Source: Bacillus sp. Marseille-Q1617 (GTDB lineage: Bacteria; Bacillota; Bacilli; Bacillales; Bacillaceae_B). Taken from it: DNA of 64,000 nucleotides. Every line of letters begins with the position of its first letter. Position 1 is the stretch's first letter. Both the position numbers and the translations under genes were made by a program. The stretch is from the NCBI RefSeq assembly GCF_903645295.1, contig NZ_CAHJXM010000001.1:992001-1056000 (forward strand), written 5' to 3'. The notes below the pieces were generated by a model. That model was not told the DNA's origin. It saw only the letters and a list, made by a program, of their open reading frames with translations, and did no database searches. Shown piece after piece: positions 51,938-60,016 of this stretch.

Positions 51938-53296
51938 ATGAAAAAAAAGCTGTTATTGGCTATAACACTACTTATATACGGATTGTTTTTTATACCGTTT
52001 TTCGATTGGGATGATAAATGGAAGGCAATCGCTGCCCTCATCATTATCCAGGTATTATGGATTGGAAAAGTCTTTCCACTTGCTTTCAGTTCACTGCTGC
52101 TGATTTTACTTCTCTCGTTTCACTTTTTCAGTTATGAACAAACATTGAGTTATTTTAGCTCAGGTATCGTTTGGCTCTTGTTTTCAACATTTATCATATC
52201 AACGGCGTTTATTAATACCGGTCTTGCAAGCAGGGTTTCCCTTTATATGTTGAGGCTCTCCAGGGGTTCCGGGAAGGCCATGATTTTCATCTCTTTTTTA
52301 CTCATGGTTGTACTGTCTATCCTCATTCCTTCTAATGTCGGGAAAGGCAGCCTATTATCCTCTGTTCTGGATAGTTTAATGAAAAGTTTAAGAAAGATTG
52401 GGAATGTCGGTTTTTTAGGCAAATCACTGTTTATCGGGGTAGCCTACCTTGCTGCCATTTCAGGTGCTTTTGTTGCGACGGGAGCCAGTTCCACTATATA
52501 TGCATTCGGAATTATGAGTGATGTTTCTGATTTGAATTACTTAAAGTGGTTCGAATTATTTGGGTTTCCTGTTTTATTGTTTATTTTCATCCTATGGGGT
52601 ATATTTTTAGTTATTTTCCCTCCTGAAAAGATAGACCGCAAGCTATTATTATCGTTAATTGAGGATAAAATAGATGAGTTGGGTCCTGTTAGCATCAATG
52701 AAAAGAAAATTATCTGTATAATCGGAGGAACCTTGATATTATGGATTGCGCAGCCTTTACACGGCTACTCAATTCCTCAAATCGGCCTGCTGGGTGCTTG
52801 CTTTACCTTGCTTCCTTTTGCAGGGGTATGGAAATGGCATGAGGCAAGAAAATCAATAGATTGGGACTTGATGCTCTTTTTTGCTTCTACACTGATGGTA
52901 TCAGGGATGTTAATCAGAACAGATACGATTGATTGGATGGCTGTCGGTTTAAATCGTATCCTTGACGGTCATCCACCTTGGGTTGTGATACTTCTCTTGG
53001 TTTTATGCACAAGTTTGGTCCGAATTGTCTTTGTGAATATTTTAGGTTTTTTGACAATCATGCTCCCCCTTAGTATTACGATTGGAAACACGATACCGGA
53101 ATTATCGCCTATGCAAATTGCCATGCCGGTGTTTCTTGCATGCGTACCGGGCTTTTTTCTTGTTACGCAATCGCCTGTACACTTGATTAGCTATACGTAT
53201 GGCTATTTTACAGATAAGGACTTATTGCGAGTAGGTCTGGCAGCATCCGTTTCATGGATAGCAGTTATTATAGGCTCAGTATTTTTTTATTGGTAG
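51938..53296 (+). CDS. DASS/SLC13-family carboxylate permease
   Basis: 452 residues with about 11-12 hydrophobic helices of the divalent anion:sodium symporter superfamily. Family-like features are SNVGKGSLLSSVLDSLMKSL near residue 130 (first-half SNT-like loop), GVAYLAAISGAFVATGASS near 165 and a second-half segment at about 370-410. The classical SNT motifs are degenerate, so the substrate is unclear; a di- or tricarboxylate is suggested by the neighbours. ATG codons at 51923, 51932 and 51938 are in frame; GGGAG (51925-51929) fits best with 51938. It follows the tcuA terminator by 27 bases, so expression may depend on read-through. Confidence 0.72.
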   Translation: MKKKLLLAITLLIYGLFFIPFFDWDDKWKAIAALIIIQVLWIGKVFPLAFSSLLLILLLSFHFFSYEQTLSYFSSGIVWLLFSTFIISTAFINTGLASRVSLYMLRLSRGSGKAMIFISFLLMVVLSILIPSNVGKGSLLSSVLDSLMKSLRKIGNVGFLGKSLFIGVAYLAAISGAFVATGASSTIYAFGIMSDVSDLNYLKWFELFGFPVLLFIFILWGIFLVIFPPEKIDRKLLLSLIEDKIDELGPVSINEKKIICIIGGTLILWIAQPLHGYSIPQIGLLGACFTLLPFAGVWKWHEARKSIDWDLMLFFASTLMVSGMLIRTDTIDWMAVGLNRILDGHPPWVVILLLVLCTSLVRIVFVNILGFLTIMLPLSITIGNTIPELSPMQIAMPVFLACVPGFFLVTQSPVHLISYTYGYFTDKDLLRVGLAASVSWIAVIIGSVFFYW

Positions 53297-53342
53297 GACA
53301 ATAAAAAGGTATCAAATACACTTCTTTACTTTCACAAAATTA

Positions 53343-53373
53343 AAAAGGTATGAACAGTTGCCTGTTCATACCC
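53343..53373 (-). terminator. Terminator of the thioesterase gene (minus strand)
   Basis: Minus strand GGTATGAACAG, short loop, CTGTTCATACC, then TTTTTAATTTT. The plus-strand side can also help end the DASS permease transcript. Confidence 0.82.
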
Positions 53374-53378
53374 CCTTC

Positions 53379-53852
53379 CTATTTAATCAGCGCCCGATTC
53401 TTCCGATGCACTTTCCGCAGAACCGCCGTGTTGAATAATCTCTTTTCTTCTTCCGTTTCCGGAATCACTTTGGGTACTGGCTTTGGCTTCCCGTCTTCAT
53501 CCACTGCAACCATGGTAAGGAATGATTCTGTCGTCAAAGTCTTGATACCCGTCAGTAGATTGGTAGAGTACACTTTCACATACACCTCCATGGAAGTCCT
53601 GCCCGTGGAAGTGACAATCGCTTCGAGGCTCAGCGCGTCCCCGACAGTTGCAGAAGAAAGAAAATCAACTGAATCGATCGAAGCGGTGACCACCACCGAA
53701 CTGGAATGTTTCATGGCTGAAAGAGCAGCGATTTCATCGATGAAAGCTAATACCTTTCCACCGAAGATTGTTTGCATGTGATTGGTGTCAGGCGGCAATA
53801 CCAATTTTGTCTGGATCGTACGTGAGCGTTCAACTGGATAAGCTTGTTCCAT
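53379..53852 (-). CDS. Acyl-CoA thioesterase, hotdog fold (YkhA/YciA-like)
   Basis: 157 residues. Cleaves acyl-CoA to free acid and CoA in the cytoplasm. The hotdog helix and catalytic region are visible as PDTNHMQTIFGGKVLAFIDEIAALSAMKH (near residues 20-48), followed by VTASIDSVDFLSSATVGD and MEVYVKVYSTNLLTG. The C-terminal tail (EEKRLFNTAVLRKVHRKNRAL) is a helix common in the Bacillus form. GAGGAGATGAGAAG precedes the ATG. On its own strand it lies directly downstream of a terminator and a cobalamin riboswitch, unusual for a thioesterase. Acyl chain preference is unknown. Confidence 0.86.
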   Translation of the reverse strand: MEQAYPVERSRTIQTKLVLPPDTNHMQTIFGGKVLAFIDEIAALSAMKHSSSVVVTASIDSVDFLSSATVGDALSLEAIVTSTGRTSMEVYVKVYSTNLLTGIKTLTTESFLTMVAVDEDGKPKPVPKVIPETEEEKRLFNTAVLRKVHRKNRALIK

Positions 53853-53881
53853 CTTCTCATCTCCTCATAAGCTTGAAATAA

Positions 53882-53912
53882 AAAATGCATCTCCTTTAAT
53901 AGAAGATGCAGC
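53882..53912 (-). terminator. Terminator linked to the cobalamin riboswitch
   Basis: Minus-strand TGCATCT and AGATGCA arms (plus 53886-53892 and 53904-53910) followed by TTTTTTATTT. It lies between the riboswitch and the thioesterase start and is the likely expression platform. Confidence 0.78.
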
Positions 53913-53962
53913 TATTCCAAGCGAACAATCAGGATCCAATGAAACCTCGTTTGTCGTCTCAT
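53912..53962 (-). CDS. Possible 16-residue leader peptide ORF
   Basis: Minus-strand ATG frame of 16 codons (peptide starts MRRQTRFHW) whose stop touches the terminator stem. An AGGAGG motif lies 12 bases upstream, at the 3' edge of the riboswitch. In-frame GTG and TTG codons extend it slightly. No homology known; may be chance. Confidence 0.22.
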   Translation of the reverse strand: MRRQTRFHWILIVRLE

Positions 53963-53965
53963 AAA

Positions 53966-54185
53966 GCGCAACACCCTCCTATCTCCCGTAGGAACTCTGT
54001 GTTCTTCCCGATTGGCAGGTCTCCTGGCTCAGCTTCGTCGACTTCTTATCCCTTCCCGTTCCCCCCGGGGAAACAGTGGGCTTCATAAGAATTCTCAGCC
54101 TTACAGTGGCGGGACCGCGCTGGATTTTCACCAGCTTCCCTTTTAAGAAGAGAGTCAACCGACATCCTCTTCACCAATGAGCAAT
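53966..54185 (-). ncRNA. Cobalamin (B12) riboswitch
   Basis: On the minus strand the conserved aptamer parts appear in order: AAAAGGGAAGCTGGTGAAAA (with TCCAGC after it), GGTCCCGCCACTGTAAGG, a variable arm with GGGAAGG, and the B12 box AGCCAGGAGACCTGCC near 54008-54023. These match the Cobalamin family closely. It is followed by a terminator (53882-53912) and then the thioesterase gene. The usual targets (B12 uptake or synthesis genes) are absent on this strand. Regulation by B12 is established for the family; its target here is inferred by position. Confidence 0.92.
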
Positions 54186-54282
54186 AATGAAATTGTGAAC
54201 GCTTTTATTCTACCATATTCGACGTCTCTCGGACTCTACTATGTCAATAAAAAGGAAAAAACCTGATGTTTTCCCATTTTTA

Positions 54283-54309
54283 TGAAACCTTTAAAGGCTG
54301 TTATCCGTA
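54283..54309 (+). promoter_or_regulatory. Sigma-W-type promoter for floT
   Basis: TGAAAC (54283-54288) and CGTA (54306-54309) with a 17-base spacer fit the SigW consensus, 72 bases before the flotillin start. B. subtilis floT (yuaG) is a known SigW target. Confidence 0.75.
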
Positions 54310-54380
54310 GATAGTCATATCACCATTATAAAAGCAGAAAAACTTTACTGCTTAAATAACATAACAGGGGGTAGGTAAGT

Positions 54381-55904
54381 ATGGGTTCATTGACTGCTAT
54401 TGGAGTGATCATGTTCCTAATTCCTGTATTGATCGTAGCAGCAATTGCGGGAATCGCGTATTATTTTTGGATGAGATTCCGCTACCGCACGGCAAGGTCG
54501 AATCAGGCTTTGATCATCACGGGTCCGAAACTCGGGGATCCAGAGAAAGAGACGAATATTTTCACCGACCAGGAAGGACGTTCCATGAAGATCATCAGGG
54601 GTGGAGGTTATCGTCTGAGACGATTCCAAACGTCAACGCCCGTTAATCTGACTTCTTTCCAATTGAAGCTGTCGACTCCGCGTGTCTATACAAACGGCGG
54701 GGTGCCGATCGTGGCTGATGCGGTCGCGATGGTCAAGGTGGCTGACACGTTAAACGGGATTGCCAATTATGCGGAGCAGTTCCTTGGTAAAGACCAAAAA
54801 GAGATTGAAGATGAAATCATTGAGGTATTAGGAAGTAATCTGCGTGCCATTTTATCAAAAATGACCGTGGAGGACATCAACAGCAATCGGGAGAAGTTCA
54901 ACGCCGACGTATCGGAGATCGCGCAGAAGCAGCTGGATCTTATGGGCTTCAAAATTACTTCCCTCGGCTTGACGGATATCCGTGATGCTGATGAAGAGAA
55001 TGGATACTTAAAGAACCTTGGACGTCCCCGCATCGCGGAAGTCCGCAAGCAGGCAGAAATCGCCGAGGCTAACACTGAACGTGAGACGCGGATTCACCGT
55101 GCTCAGACGGATCAGGAAGCGAAGGAAGAAGAGTATAAGCGTCAAATTTCCATCGCCGAGTCCAAAAAGGAAAAGGACATCAAGGATGCAGCCTTCAAAG
55201 AAGAAACAGAGCGTGCGCGGGCGAAATCAGAGCAATCGTACGAATTGGAAAAAGCAAAGCTGTCCAAAGAAGTAAAAGAAGAAGAATTGACGCTTCAATT
55301 CCTTGAGCGCGAACGGGCAGTTAAGCTCGAGGCTGAAGAATCGAAAGTGCGTCAAACGAAAGCGGACGCGGAATATTATGAGACGACTCGTAAAGCAGAA
55401 GCAGAGGCGCGAAAAGCGGAAATCGACGGGGAAGCGAAAGCGAAGATCCGCCGTGAAGAAGGATCTGCCGAAGCAGATGTCATCAGACAGCGCGGTAAAG
55501 CAGAAGCAGAAGCGCGTAAACTGCTTGCTGAAGCAATGGAAAAACACGGTGACGTCATCATAACGGAAAAACTGATCGAAATGCTGCCTGTATTTGCCGA
55601 AAAGATTGCACAGCCGTTAAACAATATCGATTCTGTGAAAATCATTGATTCCGGCAATGGTCAGGGTGTTCCGTCATTCGGGAAGAGTATTACCAGAACG
55701 ATGCTGGATATGCAGGAACCATTGAAGGAAATGACCGGGATAGACGTGGGTGAATTGTTACGGTCATATGCTGACAGGAAGCCACACTATCAGCCTGTCA
55801 TTTCCCAAGCCGGGGAAAGGGAAAGCGCAGCAGGAAAAAACATGTCAGAGGCAGACAGTCAAGATGATACAAATGAAGATAATGAAAATCAAAATCAGAA
55901 GTAA
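54381..55904 (+). CDS. floT: Flotillin-like membrane-microdomain scaffold FloT
   Basis: 507 residues. A hydrophobic N-terminal hairpin (about 7-30) anchors the protein; the SPFH/PHB domain spans about 35-215 (SNQALIITGPKLG, then TPVNLTSFQLKLSTPRVYTNGGVPIVADAVAMVKV). The long flotillin coiled coil rich in AEA/KAE repeats runs from about 230 to 400. A final domain with EMTGIDVGELLRSY precedes a polar tail ending NENQNQK. FloT organises functional membrane microdomains that help kinase signalling and envelope stress resistance. In B. subtilis the NfeD-type gene yuaF precedes it; here floT stands alone. GGGGGTAGGTAAGT gives the start. Confidence 0.93.
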   Translation: MGSLTAIGVIMFLIPVLIVAAIAGIAYYFWMRFRYRTARSNQALIITGPKLGDPEKETNIFTDQEGRSMKIIRGGGYRLRRFQTSTPVNLTSFQLKLSTPRVYTNGGVPIVADAVAMVKVADTLNGIANYAEQFLGKDQKEIEDEIIEVLGSNLRAILSKMTVEDINSNREKFNADVSEIAQKQLDLMGFKITSLGLTDIRDADEENGYLKNLGRPRIAEVRKQAEIAEANTERETRIHRAQTDQEAKEEEYKRQISIAESKKEKDIKDAAFKEETERARAKSEQSYELEKAKLSKEVKEEELTLQFLERERAVKLEAEESKVRQTKADAEYYETTRKAEAEARKAEIDGEAKAKIRREEGSAEADVIRQRGKAEAEARKLLAEAMEKHGDVIITEKLIEMLPVFAEKIAQPLNNIDSVKIIDSGNGQGVPSFGKSITRTMLDMQEPLKEMTGIDVGELLRSYADRKPHYQPVISQAGERESAAGKNMSEADSQDDTNEDNENQNQK

Positions 55905-55909
55905 GCTAT

Positions 55910-55948
55910 GGGGTCACTCTTCAAATTTGAAGGGTGGCTCTTTTTTTA
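55910..55948 (+). terminator. Terminator after floT
   Basis: CACTCTTCAAA and TTTGAAGGGTG arms followed by GCTCTTTTTTTAAA. Confidence 0.8.
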
Positions 55949-56093
55949 AAGCACATAAGTTATGGGGTGTTTAAAGTATCAATGTAACACCAACGATCTT
56001 ATCAAATGTAAGCTGAATATTTGTCGAATTCCTGTTATATCAAAGGTGGTGCAAGGTGGTTTTCTCCAATGTGCTGAAATGACAGTTTAATAG

Positions 56094-56122
56094 TTGAACA
56101 ATCTGTTTAATAATTGTACAGT
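56094..56122 (+). promoter_or_regulatory. Possible sigma-A promoter for the DUF4397-sortase pair
   Basis: TTGAAC (56094-56099) and TACAGT (56117-56122) with a 17-base spacer, 52 bases before the start. TTGTACA words at 56114 and 56149 flank a TGTTACAA; significance unknown. Confidence 0.45.
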
Positions 56123-56174
56123 ATATTTACAAGGATGTTACAAAACTTGTACAAAACGAAAGGGAGTGGAAAAG

Positions 56175-56966
56175 ATGAAAAAGATTTTCTCGATTTTTGT
56201 TACTGCGATTTTGATGATGTCACTGGCCGGCGGTGCGTTTGCTGCTGAAAATGATGCAATGGTGCGCGTTGTACATGCTTCTCCTGATGCACCGGCTGTA
56301 GACGTATATGTCGATGATAAAGCGGTTGTAGAAGGGGCCGAGTTCAAAGCGGCAACAGATTACATGAACCTGCCTGCCGGAGAACATAAGGTGGACATTT
56401 ATGCTGCCGGAACAATGGGAAGTGAAGAACCGGTCATCTCTAAAACCCTGACAGTTGAAGCGGGGATGGGTTATACAGTCGCAGCAGCTAATACTCTCGA
56501 CAATTTAGAGCTTGTGGTTGCAGAAGATTCAATGGAAGTCACAGAAGGAATGACGAAGGTCCGTGTAGGACACCTTTCCCCTGATGCACCAACTGTTGAT
56601 GTGGGGCCAATTGGAGGAGATGCATTATTCTCAGGAGCTGAGTTTAAAGCAATCACAGATTACAAAGAGCTGGATCCAGGCACATATGACCTGGAAATCA
56701 GAACTCCTCAGGGTGAACAAGTATTAGATCTTTCTGGAACGATGTTAGAGGAAAATACAGTGTACAGCGTATTTGCCATTAATACAGCTGATCAATTGGA
56801 AGTACTTGTGTTGAAAGACTACACACTCATGCCGGGAAGCATGCCTGAAACAGGAATGGGAGGAACTGCTGAAGAAACCGCTTCTACACTTCCTATCATT
56901 CTGGCATCTGCTGTATTCGGCGGAGCAGCTCTTCTATTTGTCGCTCGCCGGAAGCTTGTGAAGTAA
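56175..56966 (+). CDS. DUF4397 cell-wall protein with MPETG sorting signal
   Basis: 263-residue secreted protein. The signal peptide (MKKIFSIFVTAILMMSLAGG, ending AFA before AEND) is followed by two DUF4397 units with the repeated phrase VRVVHASPDAPAVDVYVDD (near residue 30) and VRVGHLSPDAPTVDV (near 130). The C terminus is a sorting signal: MPETG, a hydrophobic helix PIILASAVFGGAALLFVA and a RRK tail. The first residue is M rather than L in the LPXTG pattern. A frame extends upstream to 56094, but AAAGGGAGTGG before ATG 56175 and the signal peptide fix the start. The next gene, sharing one base, is a sortase. Confidence 0.85.
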   Translation: MKKIFSIFVTAILMMSLAGGAFAAENDAMVRVVHASPDAPAVDVYVDDKAVVEGAEFKAATDYMNLPAGEHKVDIYAAGTMGSEEPVISKTLTVEAGMGYTVAAANTLDNLELVVAEDSMEVTEGMTKVRVGHLSPDAPTVDVGPIGGDALFSGAEFKAITDYKELDPGTYDLEIRTPQGEQVLDLSGTMLEENTVYSVFAINTADQLEVLVLKDYTLMPGSMPETGMGGTAEETASTLPIILASAVFGGAALLFVARRKLVK

Positions 56967-57598
56967 TGAGGCTTCGTGTAATTGGAATTTTGTTGACGGC
57001 TCTTCTTGCAGGTTGTTCTGCAGAGGAGCCTCAACGGGTTCAACAAAAGGCGGAACAATCAAAGCCCCTTGAACACCCTGTACAAGTTAAACCTTCAAAA
57101 ACGGTTGAAAATTCAAATGCAGTAATGGAAGAAGAGGCAGGTATCCATCCATCTGTCTTATCAATCCCTGCCCTGGATCTCGAAGCACCGGTTAAAGAAT
57201 TCGGCCTGGACGAAGAAGGGAATATGGAGCTCCCTGAAAACGGGGAGGATGTAGCGTGGTTTGAACCAGGTTCTGAGCCTGGTGATGCGGGAAATGCGGT
57301 ACTTGCAGGCCACGTGGATGACGAAAAAGCTCCGGCAATCTTTTTTAGGTTGAAGGAACTGGAGATAGGCGATGAAATCTATCTTTATGATAAGAACGGA
57401 GAACGGCTTACGTTTGTCGTAAGAGACAAAGTTGCCTATCAAAAAGATGACGCACCCCTTAGAAAAATATTCGGCCCAACCGATAAACGCATGTTGAATC
57501 TTATCACTTGCACGGGTTATTTTGATCGGGACATACGCAATTATGTAGAAAGACTTGTCGTATACACTGAACTGACAGAAGAGCCAAATGAATCATAA
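56966..57598 (+). CDS. Class F-type sortase with lipobox
   Basis: 210 residues. The N-terminal segment IGILLTALLAGC followed by SAEE is a lipoprotein signal with Cys17 rather than an ordinary signal anchor. A polar linker of about 45 residues leads to a sortase domain (about 65-205): LSIPALDLEAPVKEFG, the catalytic His in NAVLAGHVDD (near 112), Cys in LNLITCTGYFD (near 178) and Arg in RNYVERLVVY (near 193). The order and spacing suit class F/E sortases. It probably anchors the DUF4397 protein encoded directly upstream, with which it is translationally coupled. No other sortase substrate is visible in the window. Confidence 0.86.
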   Translation: MRLRVIGILLTALLAGCSAEEPQRVQQKAEQSKPLEHPVQVKPSKTVENSNAVMEEEAGIHPSVLSIPALDLEAPVKEFGLDEEGNMELPENGEDVAWFEPGSEPGDAGNAVLAGHVDDEKAPAIFFRLKELEIGDEIYLYDKNGERLTFVVRDKVAYQKDDAPLRKIFGPTDKRMLNLITCTGYFDRDIRNYVERLVVYTELTEEPNES

Positions 57599-57642
57599 AG
57601 AGTTTTTTGTTCCCTTCATGGAATGAAAGCTCTTTTTTGTTG
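57597..57642 (+). terminator. Possible terminator after the sortase gene
   Basis: AAAGAG and CTCTTT arms with an inner TTCC/GGAA pairing, then TTTTTTG. Moderate quality. Confidence 0.45.
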
Positions 57643-57693
57643 AGACCAGCTTTGTACAGGAATGACAAAAATGAACAGCAAAGTTCCTGTAAT

Positions 57694-57732
57694 AAAAAAT
57701 GCCGGCACCTCATATAGCGAGGCACCGGCGGT
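57694..57732 (-). terminator. Terminator of adeC (minus strand)
   Basis: Minus strand CCGGTGCCTC, 7-base loop, GAGGTGCCGG, then CATTTTTTATT. Confidence 0.87.
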
Positions 57733-57763
57733 TATCCAAATGGGTCTATTCAAAAAGCTGAAA

Positions 57764-59506
57764 CTATTCTGCTTCTACTGAAATATGCTGAAAGCTCTCT
57801 ACATCAAATAGGCCAAGATCAGTGATTTTTAAAGAAGGAATAACAGGCAAAGTCAGAAAAGACAACGTGAGAAAAGGATTGAAACTTCCTGTGAATCCTA
57901 CTTCCGATAAAGCGTATTTTATCTTCACCAGCCCGTTGTATACGGCACTGGATTCTTCATTTGAAAGTAATCCGGCGATGGGAAGCGAAAGCGAAGTAAT
58001 CGCTTTTCCATTTTTAATTACCACGAGCCCTCCATTGATATCTTTCAAAGAATTTACAGCTTTTAAGATATCTCCATCATTGGTCCCCACAGCAACAATA
58101 TTATGTGAGTCGTGAGCTACGGTAGTGGCAATGGCTCCGTCCTTTATTCCAAAACCTTTCACGACTCCTTTTCCAATATTGCCGGTTTTCTTATGCCTTT
58201 CCACCACACATATTTTAAGTTGATCGTTTGAAACAGATGGAGAAAAGTATCCCTCATTTACATCAACTTTCTCAATACATTTCGTAGTACGCAGCTGATT
58301 CGGTATGATTGCAATTATGTGGGCTTTATCAGTATGTTTTATCGGGATTTCAAGCTCTTTTTTTGTCATTACTGGTATGTTTACTGTGTCTGTGAGTGAA
58401 GTGTCGGCTGCAGCCCCCGGAATGGCTTCCCCGACATACTTTCCGGACTTTGCAACAAGTTTCCCCTTTTTATAAACATCAGATATGTTAATAGAGTTCA
58501 GATCATCCAAAAACAGAAGGTCGGCATCGTATCCTGGGGCAACCGCTCCTTTATTTGACAAACCGTAGCATTCTGCAGCATTGATTGTAGCCATCCCGAT
58601 GGCAATCAGTGGGTCAAGCCCCTCCTTAATCGCCAGGCGTACATTGTGGTCGATGCTGCCCTCGCCGATTAAATCATCAAGATGTTTATCATCTGTACAA
58701 AATAAACACCGGCGGGCATTTCTTTCTGTCACGACCGTTATGAGTGACTTTAAGTCTTTGGCAACAGAACCTTCGCGGATCAAAAGATACATTCCCCTTT
58801 TCAGGCGTTCTTTTGCTTCTGAAGGAGTATGGCATTCATGATCTGTCGTAATGCCGGCTGATTTATACATGTTGACTGCATCCGGACCCAATCCAGCCAA
58901 ATGTCCGTCAATCCTGGCCTTATGCCGAGAAGCGGCAGCAATTTTATCAATGATTGAATCATTCGCGTTTTGAAGGGACGGGAAATCCATTACCTCTGCC
59001 AATCCCAATACACGTTTATGCGAATAAAAGGGATCCAGATCATTTGCGGTCAGCACCGCTCCTGAATTCTCAAAGGGTGTCGCAGGGACGGAGGATGGAA
59101 GCATGAAGAAAACATCCAATGGGACATCCTTTGAGTTTTCCAACATAAATTCAATCCCTTTTCTGCCGGCTACATTCGCGATTTCATGCGGGTCTGTTAT
59201 AACTGTCGTCACTCCGTGGGGGACGACCACTTTACAGAACTCGACCGGGGTCACCATTGATGATTCGATATGAACGTGACCGTCAATAAAGGAGGGACTA
59301 ATATAGCGTTTCTCCGCATCAATCACTTGCTTCCCTTCATATTCCCCAATCCCGACAATGATACCGCCAGATATGGCAATGTCCTCTTCGAGTATTTCCT
59401 GATTAAAAACATCTATGATTTTCCCGTTTTTTATCACGATATCTGCCGGCATTTCGTGATTCGCGACAGCTATTTGTTTCTTTAAAGAATTTTTATCGAG
59501 TTGCAT
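57764..59506 (-). CDS. adeC: AdeC, adenine deaminase
   Basis: Converts adenine to hypoxanthine and ammonia in purine salvage; 580 residues as in B. subtilis Ade. The amidohydrolase core shows SPSFIDGHVHIESSMVTPVEF (metal HxH near residue 72), DGHLAGLGPDAVNMYKSAGITTDHECHTP near 200 and LFCTDDKHLDDLIGEG near 270. The C-terminal adenine-deaminase-specific domain (about 405-570) contains VAHDSHNIVAVGTNDGD. The ATG follows GAAGGAGGAAAAGT. It is preceded by a guanine-class purine riboswitch and a terminator, so transcription should fall when guanine or hypoxanthine is high. Confidence 0.94.
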   Translation of the reverse strand: MQLDKNSLKKQIAVANHEMPADIVIKNGKIIDVFNQEILEEDIAISGGIIVGIGEYEGKQVIDAEKRYISPSFIDGHVHIESSMVTPVEFCKVVVPHGVTTVITDPHEIANVAGRKGIEFMLENSKDVPLDVFFMLPSSVPATPFENSGAVLTANDLDPFYSHKRVLGLAEVMDFPSLQNANDSIIDKIAAASRHKARIDGHLAGLGPDAVNMYKSAGITTDHECHTPSEAKERLKRGMYLLIREGSVAKDLKSLITVVTERNARRCLFCTDDKHLDDLIGEGSIDHNVRLAIKEGLDPLIAIGMATINAAECYGLSNKGAVAPGYDADLLFLDDLNSINISDVYKKGKLVAKSGKYVGEAIPGAAADTSLTDTVNIPVMTKKELEIPIKHTDKAHIIAIIPNQLRTTKCIEKVDVNEGYFSPSVSNDQLKICVVERHKKTGNIGKGVVKGFGIKDGAIATTVAHDSHNIVAVGTNDGDILKAVNSLKDINGGLVVIKNGKAITSLSLPIAGLLSNEESSAVYNGLVKIKYALSEVGFTGSFNPFLTLSFLTLPVIPSLKITDLGLFDVESFQHISVEAE

Positions 59507-59579
59507 ACTTTTCCTCCTTCATTAGTACGAGTGCCATGGGAAGGGACGCATTCTTGTGCAGACCTCCCGATATGAGAGC

Positions 59580-59609
59580 AAAATAAAAACCCTTGATATA
59601 CCAAGGGTC
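59580..59609 (-). terminator. Expression-platform terminator of the purine riboswitch
   Basis: Minus strand ACCCTTG, short loop, CAAGGGT, then TTTTATTTTG. It lies between the aptamer and adeC. Confidence 0.8.
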
Positions 59610-59662
59610 TGACATTGAAGAGGAATAGTAAACGTGAAAAGGGCATAAAGCACCTCTTTTCC

Positions 59663-59733
59663 CTCTCGTAGTCAAACCATTTACGGCAGTTTGGTAGAAA
59701 CTTATGGACCATATCTCCAAGATTATACGAGTG
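59663..59733 (-). ncRNA. Purine riboswitch, guanine class
   Basis: On the minus strand: P1 arm CTCGTA, TATAATC, P2 with GATATGG, AAGTTTCTACC, a P3 arm with GCCGTAAAT and closing GGTTTGACTACGAG. All invariant purine-aptamer bases are present. The base at the position equivalent to nucleotide 74 (GACTA) is C, which specifies guanine/hypoxanthine rather than adenine (U). Confidence 0.9.
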
Positions 59734-60016
59734 AAGCAAAGTGTTTAGTTATAAATATTAGATAACATTTTATACGCTGGAGTCCAAAACTGTCAATGTT
59801 GGTTTATAGGCAAGAATAGACTAATTAACACAATGCTGGTTGTAACTCTTTTAACTCTTTTGCTGATTGAAGCAGCGGATGCAGGCGATGTTGAGAAGGT
59901 AAAAAAACAGGTTATGATCAAAGTTTAATTTTTCCAAAAAAATCCTTTAATTCCTTCTGTCATTCCTTTACTATTATGGTAGAGAGTTTTCTGAAAAAGA
60001 GGTGATGGGGGTAACT

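Noticed and set aside
59833..59928. 31-codon frame (starts MLVVTLLTLLL) between adeC and the nucleotidase
   Set aside because: No ribosome binding site, no downstream partner. It might be a gene remnant, but nothing supports translation.
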